Part shown: in pieces, positions 7,707 through 15,670 of the stretch
Layout: each line of letters opens with the position of its first letter
Numbering within the stretch: the stretch's first letter is position 1
Assembly (NCBI RefSeq): GCF_036567905.1
Contig: NZ_DATCTO010000084.1
Coordinates: 1-64,000 of the forward strand
From: Candidatus Binatus sp.
Lineage (GTDB): Bacteria > Desulfobacterota > Binatia > Binatales > Binataceae
Reading direction: 5' to 3'
DNA length: 64,000 nt
The notes under the pieces: generated by a model
Databases searched by the model: none
What the model saw: the letters and a program-made list of their open reading frames with translations, nothing else
What the model was told of the DNA's origin: nothing
Position numbers and translations under genes: made by a program

Positions 7707-10340
7707 TTGCGACCTGTCGGACTGGACTCGATCAGGCCCCGCGAGATTTTACCCCCGGTCCCGGCAGTCAGCCCGCTTGAGCGGATCGCGCCGATCTACG
7801 CGGTCGCGATTTCCATAGCCGCCGGCGATGCGCTTGGCAATTTTCACATCGCGATTCCACTGTCGCTTGCGCTGGCGGTCGCCGCATTAGCGCTCGGCGC
7901 GTTTCTGGCCGCTCGACGGACGCTCGGCCTTGCGGCGGCATACGTCGCGCTTGCACTGAGCGCGACAGTAGCGGTGGCGAACGTACTCGATCCGCCGCAC
8001 GCGGCGCACGACGTCGCCACGATGGCGGACGATTCGCGAATTACGATCGAAGGACACCTGTATCGCGAGACCGAGCGCGTAGCTTACGGCGATCGGTTGT
8101 ACGTCATGGTCGAGCGGGCTGCCGAGCATGGCGGCGCCATGCTGCCGTCGCGCGGCAATGTCCGAATCGCGGTGCTCGGTGGTGGCAGCTTCAAGCTGGG
8201 CGACGAAATCAGGCTGAGCGCGCGAATTCATTTTCCGCGCAACTACGGGAATCCGGGCGAGTTCGACTACGCGGGACTGATGGCGCGCGAGGGCATAGAC
8301 GCGACGATGACCGCGCCGAAAGGATCGCTCGGCTCAGTGCGATTTCAAATCATCGGGCATCGTTCGAGCTTCCCGTCGAGCCAGATTGAATCGATAAGAA
8401 CTCACATCGGCGAGTTCTTCGATCGCAACCTTGCTTATCCTGAAAACGCCGAGATGCGCGCGCTCGTGATCGGCGATCAAGGCGAAATCGGCGAGCCGCT
8501 TCGACAGACATTCGCGCGCACCGGGATGGCCCATTTGCTGGTTATCTCGGGACTGCATTTGAGCATCGTGGCGGCCGCGATGTTCGCCGTGGCGCGGCTT
8601 GCGATGATGCTGTTTCCGGGGCTGGCAAACCGCGGCTATGCGAACAAGGTGGCCGCGATTGCCGCGATGGTGGCGGTATGCGCGTACGCGTCGATCGCGG
8701 GGCATCATGTGTCCACGATGCGCGCGCTGGTGATGGTGCTGGCGTATATGCTGGCCGTGGCGATCGATCGTTCCCGCGAGGCGATCGCGTCGTTGGCTCT
8801 GGCTGCGATTGTGATTTGCGCCGCGCTTCCCGGTTCGACCGCCGACATCGGGTTTCAGCTCTCGTTTGCGTCGGTAATTGCGATCATACTCGGGATGCGC
8901 CGGTTTGCCGCCTGGTTCGCGCGCCGCAAACGCATCGGGAGGCTTCGCGGCGAACCCTCGTCGCCACGATGGCGATTTCTGGAAGGTCCCGCAGGCTATC
9001 TCGCGGTGTCGTTCTGGGCGATGGTCGGGACGGCGCCTCTCACCGCGTATCACTTCAACCAGTTCGCGGTTGTTGGCCTGGTCGCGAACGCGGTGGTGGT
9101 GCCGATCATGGCATTCGGCGCCACGATCAGCGGACTGGTTGCCGCCGCGTTGAGTTTCGTTTCGGAGCCGACGGCACGGCCGATACTGCTGTTCGGCGCG
9201 CACGCGCTTGCGGCCGGCAACTGGCTGGCGGCCCGGTTCGTCGCCTGGCCGTTGGCGTGGTTCCGTATCTTCACGCCGACGATTCTCGAACTCGCAATCG
9301 CGTATGGATTGCTGATGATTTGGCTGCTCGCTCCGCTTGCCGCGGCGATAACCGGCAAGCGAGCGCGCGACGATCGGACTGGCGAGGACGGTCTGAACGG
9401 CGCTCCGGTTAAGCCCGGATTCGGATGGCATGCGCGATGCGCCATCGCGCTGGCAATTGTCCTGATAGTTGACGCGGGATGCTGGACCTACGACCGCTTC
9501 TTCAATCCCGATCTGCGCGTGACGTTCCTCGCGGTGGGGGAGGGCGACGGCGCGGTGGTGCGATTTCCCGGCTCGCGCGTGATGGTGATCGATGGCGGTG
9601 GCTCCTACGGCGGCTTCGACGTGGGTGAGCGAATTGTCGCCGCATATTTATGGTCGCAAAAAATCATGCACGTCGATTACCTTGCGCTCAGTCATTCCGA
9701 CCTGGACCACTTCGGCGGTCTGGATTTTATCGCCATGAACTTCGCGCCACGCGCGTTCTGGACCACGGGAGTGGCGAGCGCCGACGTGAGCTACGCACGC
9801 CTGATGGACGACCTCTCGCGCGCCAAAATTCCGATGGTGCAGGTGGGCGAGACGGCGCCGGTCGCGGCGATCGGCGGGGTTGCGATTTCGTCGCTCAACG
9901 GCGACGCCGGCGCCACGAGGAAGCAGAACAACAGCTCGATGCTGTTGCGATTCAGCTTCGGCAGGATGTCATTGCTGTTCACCGGCGATATCGAGTCGGC
10001 CGGCGAGCACGCGATGATCGAGAGGCGCGGCGATCTTCACGCGACGATGCTCAAAGTGCCGCACCATGGCAGCGCGAGTTCCTCGACGCCGGCATTCATT
10101 GCGGCGGTGCATCCAGAGGCTGCGGTGATCTCGGACGGATATTTGAATTATTTTCATTTTCCGTCGGCCGCCGTCGTCGAACGTTACGTGGAAGCGGGCG
10201 CCATCGTAATGCGCACCGACCTGGACGGCGCCGTGATGGTCGATGCCACACCCGATCGGATGACCGTACGAACTTTCCGTGCGCGCCGTGGCGATCCGAT
10301 CCACCTCGTGCTGCCAGCGCCCGCCGCCGCCCCGCATTAG
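7707..10340 (+). CDS. comEC: ComEC/Rec2-type DNA internalization protein
   Basis: This 877-residue inner-membrane protein forms the channel for single-stranded DNA in natural transformation. The order is as in the family: an N-terminal membrane segment and DUF4131/OB-like domain (residues about 20-190), the multi-spanning Competence domain (about 220-530; AHLLVISGLHLSIVAA), and a C-terminal metallo-beta-lactamase-like domain (about 590-860). The last has FLAVGEGDGAVVRFPG, the metal motif HSDLDH near residue 661 and KVPHHGSASS. The start is uncertain. The open frame begins at TTG 7707 without a clear ribosome site, and no better ATG lies before the first membrane segment. No other competence or pilus-assembly gene is adjacent, although the type II secretion operon nearby encodes related pseudopilins. 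Confidence 0.95.
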   Translation: MRPVGLDSIRPREILPPVPAVSPLERIAPIYAVAISIAAGDALGNFHIAIPLSLALAVAALALGAFLAARRTLGLAAAYVALALSATVAVANVLDPPHAAHDVATMADDSRITIEGHLYRETERVAYGDRLYVMVERAAEHGGAMLPSRGNVRIAVLGGGSFKLGDEIRLSARIHFPRNYGNPGEFDYAGLMAREGIDATMTAPKGSLGSVRFQIIGHRSSFPSSQIESIRTHIGEFFDRNLAYPENAEMRALVIGDQGEIGEPLRQTFARTGMAHLLVISGLHLSIVAAAMFAVARLAMMLFPGLANRGYANKVAAIAAMVAVCAYASIAGHHVSTMRALVMVLAYMLAVAIDRSREAIASLALAAIVICAALPGSTADIGFQLSFASVIAIILGMRRFAAWFARRKRIGRLRGEPSSPRWRFLEGPAGYLAVSFWAMVGTAPLTAYHFNQFAVVGLVANAVVVPIMAFGATISGLVAAALSFVSEPTARPILLFGAHALAAGNWLAARFVAWPLAWFRIFTPTILELAIAYGLLMIWLLAPLAAAITGKRARDDRTGEDGLNGAPVKPGFGWHARCAIALAIVLIVDAGCWTYDRFFNPDLRVTFLAVGEGDGAVVRFPGSRVMVIDGGGSYGGFDVGERIVAAYLWSQKIMHVDYLALSHSDLDHFGGLDFIAMNFAPRAFWTTGVASADVSYARLMDDLSRAKIPMVQVGETAPVAAIGGVAISSLNGDAGATRKQNNSSMLLRFSFGRMSLLFTGDIESAGEHAMIERRGDLHATMLKVPHHGSASSSTPAFIAAVHPEAAVISDGYLNYFHFPSAAVVERYVEAGAIVMRTDLDGAVMVDATPDRMTVRTFRARRGDPIHLVLPAPAAAPH

Positions 10341-10344
10341 TGAA

Positions 10345-10392
10345 CGCCGCGCTCCGTTGTCGCGCGCGGCCACTGCGGCGGGCGCGCGGTTC
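10345..10392 (+). repeat. Dispersed intergenic repeat module (ATTGTCGCGCGCGG type)
   Basis: Directly after the comEC stop, the segment GCGCTCCGTTGTCGCGCGCG and its continuation GGCCACTGCGGCGGGCGCGCGGTT reappear almost unchanged at 63511-63556. Its first part reappears at 59411-59429 and 63461-63480, and in reverse at about 35371-35397. It therefore belongs to the modular repeat family of this window. Confidence 0.7.
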
Positions 10393-10433
10393 TATCGACC
10401 CGGCCCATCGCTCTACGCTAGATATGGAGCGAG

Positions 10434-11579
10434 ATGGATCTCGAACTCACCGGATCGCAGCGCGGCGCCCGCGACGTTGCCCGCCGCTTCGCCCGCGAAA
10501 AGCTTGGACCGATCGGGGTCGAGGCCGACCGCGCGCATCGCTATCCCGCCGAAGCGATCGACGAACTCGCCCGGCTCGGGATGCTCGGCATATTCCTGCC
10601 CGAACAATACGGCGGCGCGGGCCTCGATCACGTTGCGTACTCGCTGGTGCTCGAGGAACTCGCGGTCGAATGCGCTTCGACGGCAGTTATAATGTCGGCG
10701 CACTGTTCGCTTGCGTCGTGGCCGATTCTAGGGCTCGGCACCGCCGGGCAAAAAGATCATTTTCTGCCGAAGATGGCGACCGGCGCCTGGCTGGGATGCT
10801 TCGCGCTGACGGAACCGGAGGCCGGCTCCGACGCGGCGGGTCAGAAGACGCGCGCGGTGCTCGACGGCGACTCGTACGTGATCAACGGCACCAAGAATTT
10901 CATCACCAACGCGCCGCAATCGAAGGTCGCGATCGTGTTTGCGATGACCCAGCCCGACAAGGGCCATCGCGGGATCAGCGCATTTGCGGTCGAGACCGAC
11001 ACGCCGGGATGGGCCGTCACGCGGGTCGAAGACAAAATGGGAATTCACGGCGCGCATTCCGCGCAGTTGAGCTTTTCGGATATGCGCGTGCCGCGCGAGA
11101 ATCTGCTGCTCGAGGAAGGGCAGGGATTCAAGGTCGCCATGAAAACGCTCGACGGGGGCAGGATCGGGATTGCGTCGCAAGCGCTCGGAATCGCGCGCGC
11201 GTCACTCGAGGCGTCGTTGAAATACGCCAGTGAACGCGTGACGTTTGGCAAGCCGATCGCGCAGTACCAGGCGATTCAGTGGAAGCTTGCCGACATGGCG
11301 GTCGAGATCGACGCCGCCCGCCTGCTGACGCATCGCGCCGCCACGCTGAAGGATCGCGGTGAGCCATGCACCAAAGAATCCGCGATGGCAAAGCTGTTCG
11401 CCGCTGAAACCGCGATGAAGTCCGCGACCGAGGCGGTGCAGATTCATGGCGGCTACGGCTACACCAAGGAGTTCAAAGTCGAGCGCTTTTTCCGCGACGC
11501 CAAGATCACCGAGATTTACGAAGGAACGTCGGAGATTCAGCGCCTGGTAATCGCGAGCAGCGTGCTCGAAAACCGGTGA
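10434..11579 (+). CDS. Acyl-CoA dehydrogenase (first of two)
   Basis: This 381-residue FAD flavoenzyme oxidises an acyl-CoA to its 2,3-enoyl-CoA and passes electrons to electron-transfer flavoprotein. The full-length family architecture is visible: N-terminal helical domain, the FAD/substrate motif around ALTEPEAGSDA, GTKNFITNA in the middle beta-domain, and the C-terminal helical domain ending in IHGGYGYTKEF. The catalytic base is Glu363 in IYEGTSEIQ, the position used by short-chain and glutaryl-type enzymes. GGAG lies shortly before ATG 10434. It heads a four-gene operon with the B12 mutase subunits and a second dehydrogenase, which points to branched or short acyl-CoA breakdown, for example isobutyryl- or butyryl-CoA. 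The exact chain specificity is not readable. Confidence 0.95.
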   Translation: MDLELTGSQRGARDVARRFAREKLGPIGVEADRAHRYPAEAIDELARLGMLGIFLPEQYGGAGLDHVAYSLVLEELAVECASTAVIMSAHCSLASWPILGLGTAGQKDHFLPKMATGAWLGCFALTEPEAGSDAAGQKTRAVLDGDSYVINGTKNFITNAPQSKVAIVFAMTQPDKGHRGISAFAVETDTPGWAVTRVEDKMGIHGAHSAQLSFSDMRVPRENLLLEEGQGFKVAMKTLDGGRIGIASQALGIARASLEASLKYASERVTFGKPIAQYQAIQWKLADMAVEIDAARLLTHRAATLKDRGEPCTKESAMAKLFAAETAMKSATEAVQIHGGYGYTKEFKVERFFRDAKITEIYEGTSEIQRLVIASSVLENR

Positions 11580-11591
11580 GGATCGCGCACG

Positions 11592-13226
11592 GTGGGCAAC
11601 AAGAAGAAATGGCGTGAGACGACCTACCAGCAGGCGAGCGAGCGCCCGGTCCGCTTCTCGACCGTGTCCGACATGGAACTCGAACCGCTCTACACGCCCG
11701 GCGACGTAACCGGCTCGTACGACGACGCGCTCGGCAACCCGGGCGAGTTTCCCTTCACGCGCGGTGTGTACGGCTCGATGTATCGCGGGCGGTTGTGGAC
11801 GATGCGCCAGTTCGCCGGCTTCGGCCTTGCCGAGGACACCAACGCGCGCTTCCACTTCCTGCTCGGCCAGGGCCAGGACGGGCTTTCCACCGCGTTCGAC
11901 ATGCCGACGCTGATGGGCTACGACGCCGACCACGAACGGGCGCTCGGTGAAGTGGGACGCGAGGGTGTATCGGTCTCGACGGTTTCCGACATGGCGACAC
12001 TGTTCGATCGAATTCCGCTCGACCGAGTCACCACCTCGATGACGGTGAATTGTTCGGCGTCGATCCTGCTCGCGATGTACCTGGTGGTGGCTGAGCGCAA
12101 CGGAATTGCGTGGGAGCGCGTCGGCGGAACCATCCAGAACGACATGCTCAAAGAGTACATCGCGCAGAAGGAATGGATTTGCCCGCCGCGCCCGGCGCTG
12201 CGAATCGTCACCGACATGATCGAGTTCTGCGCGCGCAAAGTTCCGCGCTGGCATCCCGTGTCGATCTCCGGCTACCACATCCGCGAGGCCGGCTCGACCG
12301 CCGTGCAGGAGCTGGCGTTCACCATCGCCGACGGCATCTGCTATGTCGATGAGGCGATTAAGCGGGGGATCGGCGTCGATGAGTTCGCGCCGCGGCTGTC
12401 GTTCTTCTGGAATCTGCACAACGACTTTCTCGAAGAGATCGCCAAGCTCCGCGCCGCGCGCCGGATGTGGGCGCGAATCATGAAGGATCGTTTCGGCGCG
12501 ATGAATCCGAAATCGATGATGCTGCGCACGCATGCGCAAACCGCGGGCGCGTCGCTGACCGCGCAGCAACCGGCCAATAACGTGGTCCGCGTGGCGATTC
12601 AGGCGTTGGCGGGAGTGCTCGGCGGAGTCCAGTCGCTGCACACCAATTCGATGGACGAGACGCTCGCGCTGCCCACCGAAGAGTCCGTGATGGTCGCGCT
12701 GCGCACCCAACAAGTCATCGCCGAAGAGACCGGCGTGACCAACACGATCGATCCATTGGGCGGCAGCTACGCGGTCGAGGCGCTGACGGACAGGATGGAA
12801 CGCGAGGCGAACGGCTATATCCGGCGCATCGACGAGATGGGCGGGATGGTCAAGGCAATCGAGACCGGCTATCCGCAGCGCGAAATCGCCGAGGCCGCAT
12901 TTCACTTTCAGCGGCAGCTGGAACAGGGAATCAAGACGGTGGTCGGGGTGAACAAGTATTCAATCCCCGAGGAGATTCCGATCGCGACGCTGAAGATCGA
13001 TGCGGGGATCGAGGAGCGGCAGATTCAGCGCGTGCGCAAGGTCAAGCGCGAACGCAACTCCGTCGCGGTGAAGGAAGCGCTCGCCCGCGTCGCCCAGGCG
13101 TGCCGCTCCGGCGAGAACCTGATGGAACCGATTTGCGAGGCGGTGCGCCGCGATGCGACCGTCGGCGAGGTCTCCGACATCTTTCGCGCCGAGTTCGGCG
13201 TGTACAAAGACCCAGGCTGGATTTAG
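11592..13226 (+). CDS. icmA: B12-dependent acyl-CoA mutase large subunit, isobutyryl-CoA type
   Basis: This 544-residue TIM-barrel catalytic subunit of a coenzyme-B12 acyl-CoA mutase starts at GTG, 12 bases after the preceding dehydrogenase. Homologues are usually named methylmalonyl-CoA mutase, but two substrate-selecting residues differ. The Tyr of methylmalonyl-CoA mutase (RQYAGF, Tyr89 in Propionibacterium) is Phe74 here (RQFAGFG). The Arg that binds the extra carboxylate (Arg207) is Gln192 (YIAQKEW). Position 192 is fixed by its 37-residue distance to the conserved H229 in SISGYH. Phe plus Gln is the known signature of isobutyryl-CoA mutase, which interconverts isobutyryl-CoA and n-butyryl-CoA. 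The B12-binding domain is absent and supplied by the next gene, as in the two-subunit IcmA/IcmB enzymes. Flanking dehydrogenases agree with valine or butyrate catabolism. Confidence 0.85.
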   Translation: MGNKKKWRETTYQQASERPVRFSTVSDMELEPLYTPGDVTGSYDDALGNPGEFPFTRGVYGSMYRGRLWTMRQFAGFGLAEDTNARFHFLLGQGQDGLSTAFDMPTLMGYDADHERALGEVGREGVSVSTVSDMATLFDRIPLDRVTTSMTVNCSASILLAMYLVVAERNGIAWERVGGTIQNDMLKEYIAQKEWICPPRPALRIVTDMIEFCARKVPRWHPVSISGYHIREAGSTAVQELAFTIADGICYVDEAIKRGIGVDEFAPRLSFFWNLHNDFLEEIAKLRAARRMWARIMKDRFGAMNPKSMMLRTHAQTAGASLTAQQPANNVVRVAIQALAGVLGGVQSLHTNSMDETLALPTEESVMVALRTQQVIAEETGVTNTIDPLGGSYAVEALTDRMEREANGYIRRIDEMGGMVKAIETGYPQREIAEAAFHFQRQLEQGIKTVVGVNKYSIPEEIPIATLKIDAGIEERQIQRVRKVKRERNSVAVKEALARVAQACRSGENLMEPICEAVRRDATVGEVSDIFRAEFGVYKDPGWI

Positions 13227-13228
13227 CG

Positions 13229-13633
13229 ATGGCGGACAAGAGGCTCAGAATTCTGGTCGCAAAGCCCGGACTCGACGGTCACGATCGCGGTGCGAAAATT
13301 ATCGCACGCGCGCTGCGCGACGGCGGCTTCGAGGTCATCTACACCGGGCTTCATCAGACGCCCGAAATGATCGCGGAGGCTGCGGTGCAGGAAGACGCCG
13401 ACGCGGTCGGGCTGAGTATCCTTTCGGGCGCGCATATGACGCTGTTTCCCGAGGTGATGCGCCTGCTCAAGGAGCGCGGCGCCGGCGAGATCGCGGTTTT
13501 CGGCGGCGGGATTATTCCTGACGACGACGCCGTCAAGCTCAAGCAGATGGGTGTGCGCCAAATCTTCACCCCCGGCGCGTCAACTGAAGACATCGTCAAG
13601 TGGGTGCGCGAGAATGTCGCCCCTCGCACTTAA
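13229..13633 (+). CDS. icmB: B12-binding small subunit of acyl-CoA mutase
   Basis: This 134-residue cobalamin-binding domain begins two bases after the large-subunit stop, so the two are translationally coupled. The base-off/His-on B12 signature is complete: DxHxxG as G-L-D-G-H-D-R-G near residue 16, then SILSGAH, and FGGGIIP near residue 90. The size matches IcmB-type small subunits (about 135 residues) rather than the fused domain of one-chain mutases. It holds adenosylcobalamin for the catalytic subunit encoded upstream. A GTPase reactivation chaperone (MeaB/IcmF-like) is not encoded in this window. The frame is open further upstream, but the ATG at 13229 fits the family start ([16 protein letters not shown]). 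Confidence 0.93.
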   Translation: MADKRLRILVAKPGLDGHDRGAKIIARALRDGGFEVIYTGLHQTPEMIAEAAVQEDADAVGLSILSGAHMTLFPEVMRLLKERGAGEIAVFGGGIIPDDDAVKLKQMGVRQIFTPGASTEDIVKWVRENVAPRT

Positions 13634-13639
13634 GCTGAT

Positions 13640-14797
13640 ATGAATTTCGATCTGACTGAAGAGCAGCGGCGCATCCGCGAAACGTTGACCGATTTCGCCG
13701 AGCGCGAAATCAAGCCGCATTCGACCAGCTGGGACAAGGAGGAGACCTTCCCGCGGCATATCGTCGAGCAGCTTGGCCGGCTCGGCTTTCTCGGCGTCTC
13801 ATTTCCGGAAAAACTCGGCGGCGGCGGTGCGGACAGCCTCTCCCAGGTGCTCGTCGTCGAAGGGCTTTCGCGCTACGACGCGTCGATCGGGCTCACCTGC
13901 GCCGCGCACATGGCGCTCTCGACCGGGCACATCGCCGCTTTCGCTTCCGACGAGCAGCGCGATCGCTACGTTCCCGCCATGCTCCAGGCCAGCAAGATCG
14001 GCGCGTGGTGCCTGACCGAGCCGAGCTCCGGTTCGGATGCGGCCGCGATGCGCACGAAGGCCACGCGGGTCGGCGACAACTATTCGATCACCGGCTCCAA
14101 GATGTTCATAACCAACGGCACGGTCGCCGACGTGTACGTGGTGATGGCGATAACCGACCCGTCACGCGGACGCGACGGCGTGTCGGCGTTCATCGTCGAT
14201 CGCGGCGCGGCGGGACTCTCGACCGGAAGGAAAATCGAAAAGCTGGGGCTGCGCGCGTCCGATACCGCCGAGGTCATCTTTGAAAACGTCACCGTGCCGG
14301 CGCGCAACCTGGTCGGCGAACTCGGCGCCGGCTACAGACAGACGCTCAAGGTGCTCGAAGCGGGGCGAATCGGAATCGCCGGATTCGCGGCGGGAATCGC
14401 GCGCGGCGGATTCGAAGAAGCCCGCGCATACGCGCTCGAACGCGCGCAGTTCGGCAAGAAAATCGCCGAGTTCCAGGCGATCCAGTGGATGTTCGCGGAC
14501 ATGGCGACCAGAATCGACGCGTCGTGGGTGCTCATCTGCCGCGCCGCCGCGCTCAAGGATGCGGGCAAGCCGTTCGCGCGCGAGGCTGCGATGGCAAAGC
14601 TGTTCGCGTCGGAAACCGCGATGTGGTCAACGATCAAAGCCGTGCAGATCCACGGCGGCTACGGCTACGTCACCGATTTCCCGGTCGAGCGCTACATGCG
14701 CGACGCCAAGCTCTCGGAAATCGGCGAGGGCACCAGTGAAGTGCTGCGGATGATCATCGCCAAGTCGCTGCTGCGCGACGGCTACCTGCCCGCTTGA
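13640..14797 (+). CDS. Acyl-CoA dehydrogenase (second of two)
   Basis: This 385-residue FAD-dependent acyl-CoA dehydrogenase begins six bases after the B12 subunit and closes the four-gene acyl-CoA operon. It has LTEPSSGSDAA, GSKMFITNG, the C-terminal IHGGYGYVTDF, and the catalytic base Glu363 in GEGTSEVLR. It is clearly a paralogue of the first dehydrogenase at 10434 but distinct in sequence, so the two probably act on different substrates on either side of the mutase reaction. One may oxidise the branched and one the straight C4 chain; this is inference from the order of genes. It converges with the phosphatase gene 32 bases downstream. Confidence 0.95.
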   Translation: MNFDLTEEQRRIRETLTDFAEREIKPHSTSWDKEETFPRHIVEQLGRLGFLGVSFPEKLGGGGADSLSQVLVVEGLSRYDASIGLTCAAHMALSTGHIAAFASDEQRDRYVPAMLQASKIGAWCLTEPSSGSDAAAMRTKATRVGDNYSITGSKMFITNGTVADVYVVMAITDPSRGRDGVSAFIVDRGAAGLSTGRKIEKLGLRASDTAEVIFENVTVPARNLVGELGAGYRQTLKVLEAGRIGIAGFAAGIARGGFEEARAYALERAQFGKKIAEFQAIQWMFADMATRIDASWVLICRAAALKDAGKPFAREAAMAKLFASETAMWSTIKAVQIHGGYGYVTDFPVERYMRDAKLSEIGEGTSEVLRMIIAKSLLRDGYLPA

Positions 14798-14829
14798 TCG
14801 CTCGCTTGGACTGCGAGCGGCCGGCGCGC

Positions 14830-15567
14830 TCAATCTTCCAGCAGATTTTCCTGAATGATGGCGATTTCGCCGGGCGCGAGGCCGATCACCTCGCGCATGA
14901 AACCTTCGATGCCGCCGTTCTCATCGATGAGGTCGAAGAGCGGATCGAGTTGCGCGGCTGTGAGCGGAACCTTGGTGAAGACCAGGTTGCTTTCGAGAAA
15001 GTCGGCGACGATTCGATTGCGAGCGACCCCGAGCATCGACAGCAGCATCGCGGCGCCAACTCCGGTGCGGTCGCGGCCGGCGGAACAATGGAAGAGCAGC
15101 GGATAAACGTCGCGCTCGGCGAGCAGTTTGAAGAAGCGGCGCCAGTCGCGCCGAAAGCCCGTCACGAGCGCCAGATGATCGGGGCCGGTTTGAGCGGCGA
15201 TTTCCGTGTAGCCCTGGTCGTTGAACCATTCGTCGCCCATTGGGATGTGTTCCCATCGCACGCCGAGGCGCGAAGCGGGCTCGGGCGCGCCCAGGTGTTT
15301 CACTTCGGCGCGGCTCTGGAGAGTGACGAGGGTGCGGAGCTTGAGCCGGCTGATGGGGCTTTCAGGCGGAACTTGGGCGAGATGCGATGAGCGGAATATC
15401 CGGCCGGCGCGGACGTGGCGGCGATTGGCGGCGGGATGACCACCGAGGTCGCGGAAATTTTGCCCGGCATAGGTGCGCAGCAGGTCGAAGTCGATGACGA
15501 CGCGCGGCTTTTCAGTCTTTTCAGATCCTTCGATGGCGGCGTCGGTCGTTTTTCTATTATTCGGCAA
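14830..15567 (-). CDS. Tyrosine/phosphoinositide phosphatase-like protein (DSP fold)
   Basis: This 245-residue protein of the Y_phosphatase3/LipA group has the Cys-x5-Arg catalytic loop as HCSAGRDRTG (C161, R167), preceded by the N-terminal FRDLGG motif characteristic of this bacterial group. A candidate general-acid Asp lies upstream near PMGDEW. These enzymes dephosphorylate phosphotyrosine, phosphoserine or phosphoinositides through a phosphocysteine intermediate. There is no signal peptide. It may instead begin at a later start, as the first 20 residues are polar and poorly conserved in style. It is tandem with, but 103 bases from, the ABC exporter genes, and no functional link is evident. 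Confidence 0.85.
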   Translation of the reverse strand: MPNNRKTTDAAIEGSEKTEKPRVVIDFDLLRTYAGQNFRDLGGHPAANRRHVRAGRIFRSSHLAQVPPESPISRLKLRTLVTLQSRAEVKHLGAPEPASRLGVRWEHIPMGDEWFNDQGYTEIAAQTGPDHLALVTGFRRDWRRFFKLLAERDVYPLLFHCSAGRDRTGVGAAMLLSMLGVARNRIVADFLESNLVFTKVPLTAAQLDPLFDLIDENGGIEGFMREVIGLAPGEIAIIQENLLED

Positions 15568-15670
15568 GGGATCAATCCAACCGTGTGCGTCTCTCTCCGG
15601 CCAAGTTTAACAGGGCGCGCTGCTCCGGCAAAAGACGAACTATCCGGCGGGAGCAATCGGCCGGCTGGAG

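Noticed and set aside
8334..9431. 365-residue minus-strand frame
   Set aside because: Antisense to comEC, Arg/Gly-rich, no motif.
9650..11233. 527-residue plus-strand frame across comEC end and the dehydrogenase
   Set aside because: Covers two real genes in another frame and is Arg-rich, also crossing a repeat.
11202..12905. 567-residue minus-strand frame
   Set aside because: Antisense to the acyl-CoA mutase, Arg/His-rich shadow.
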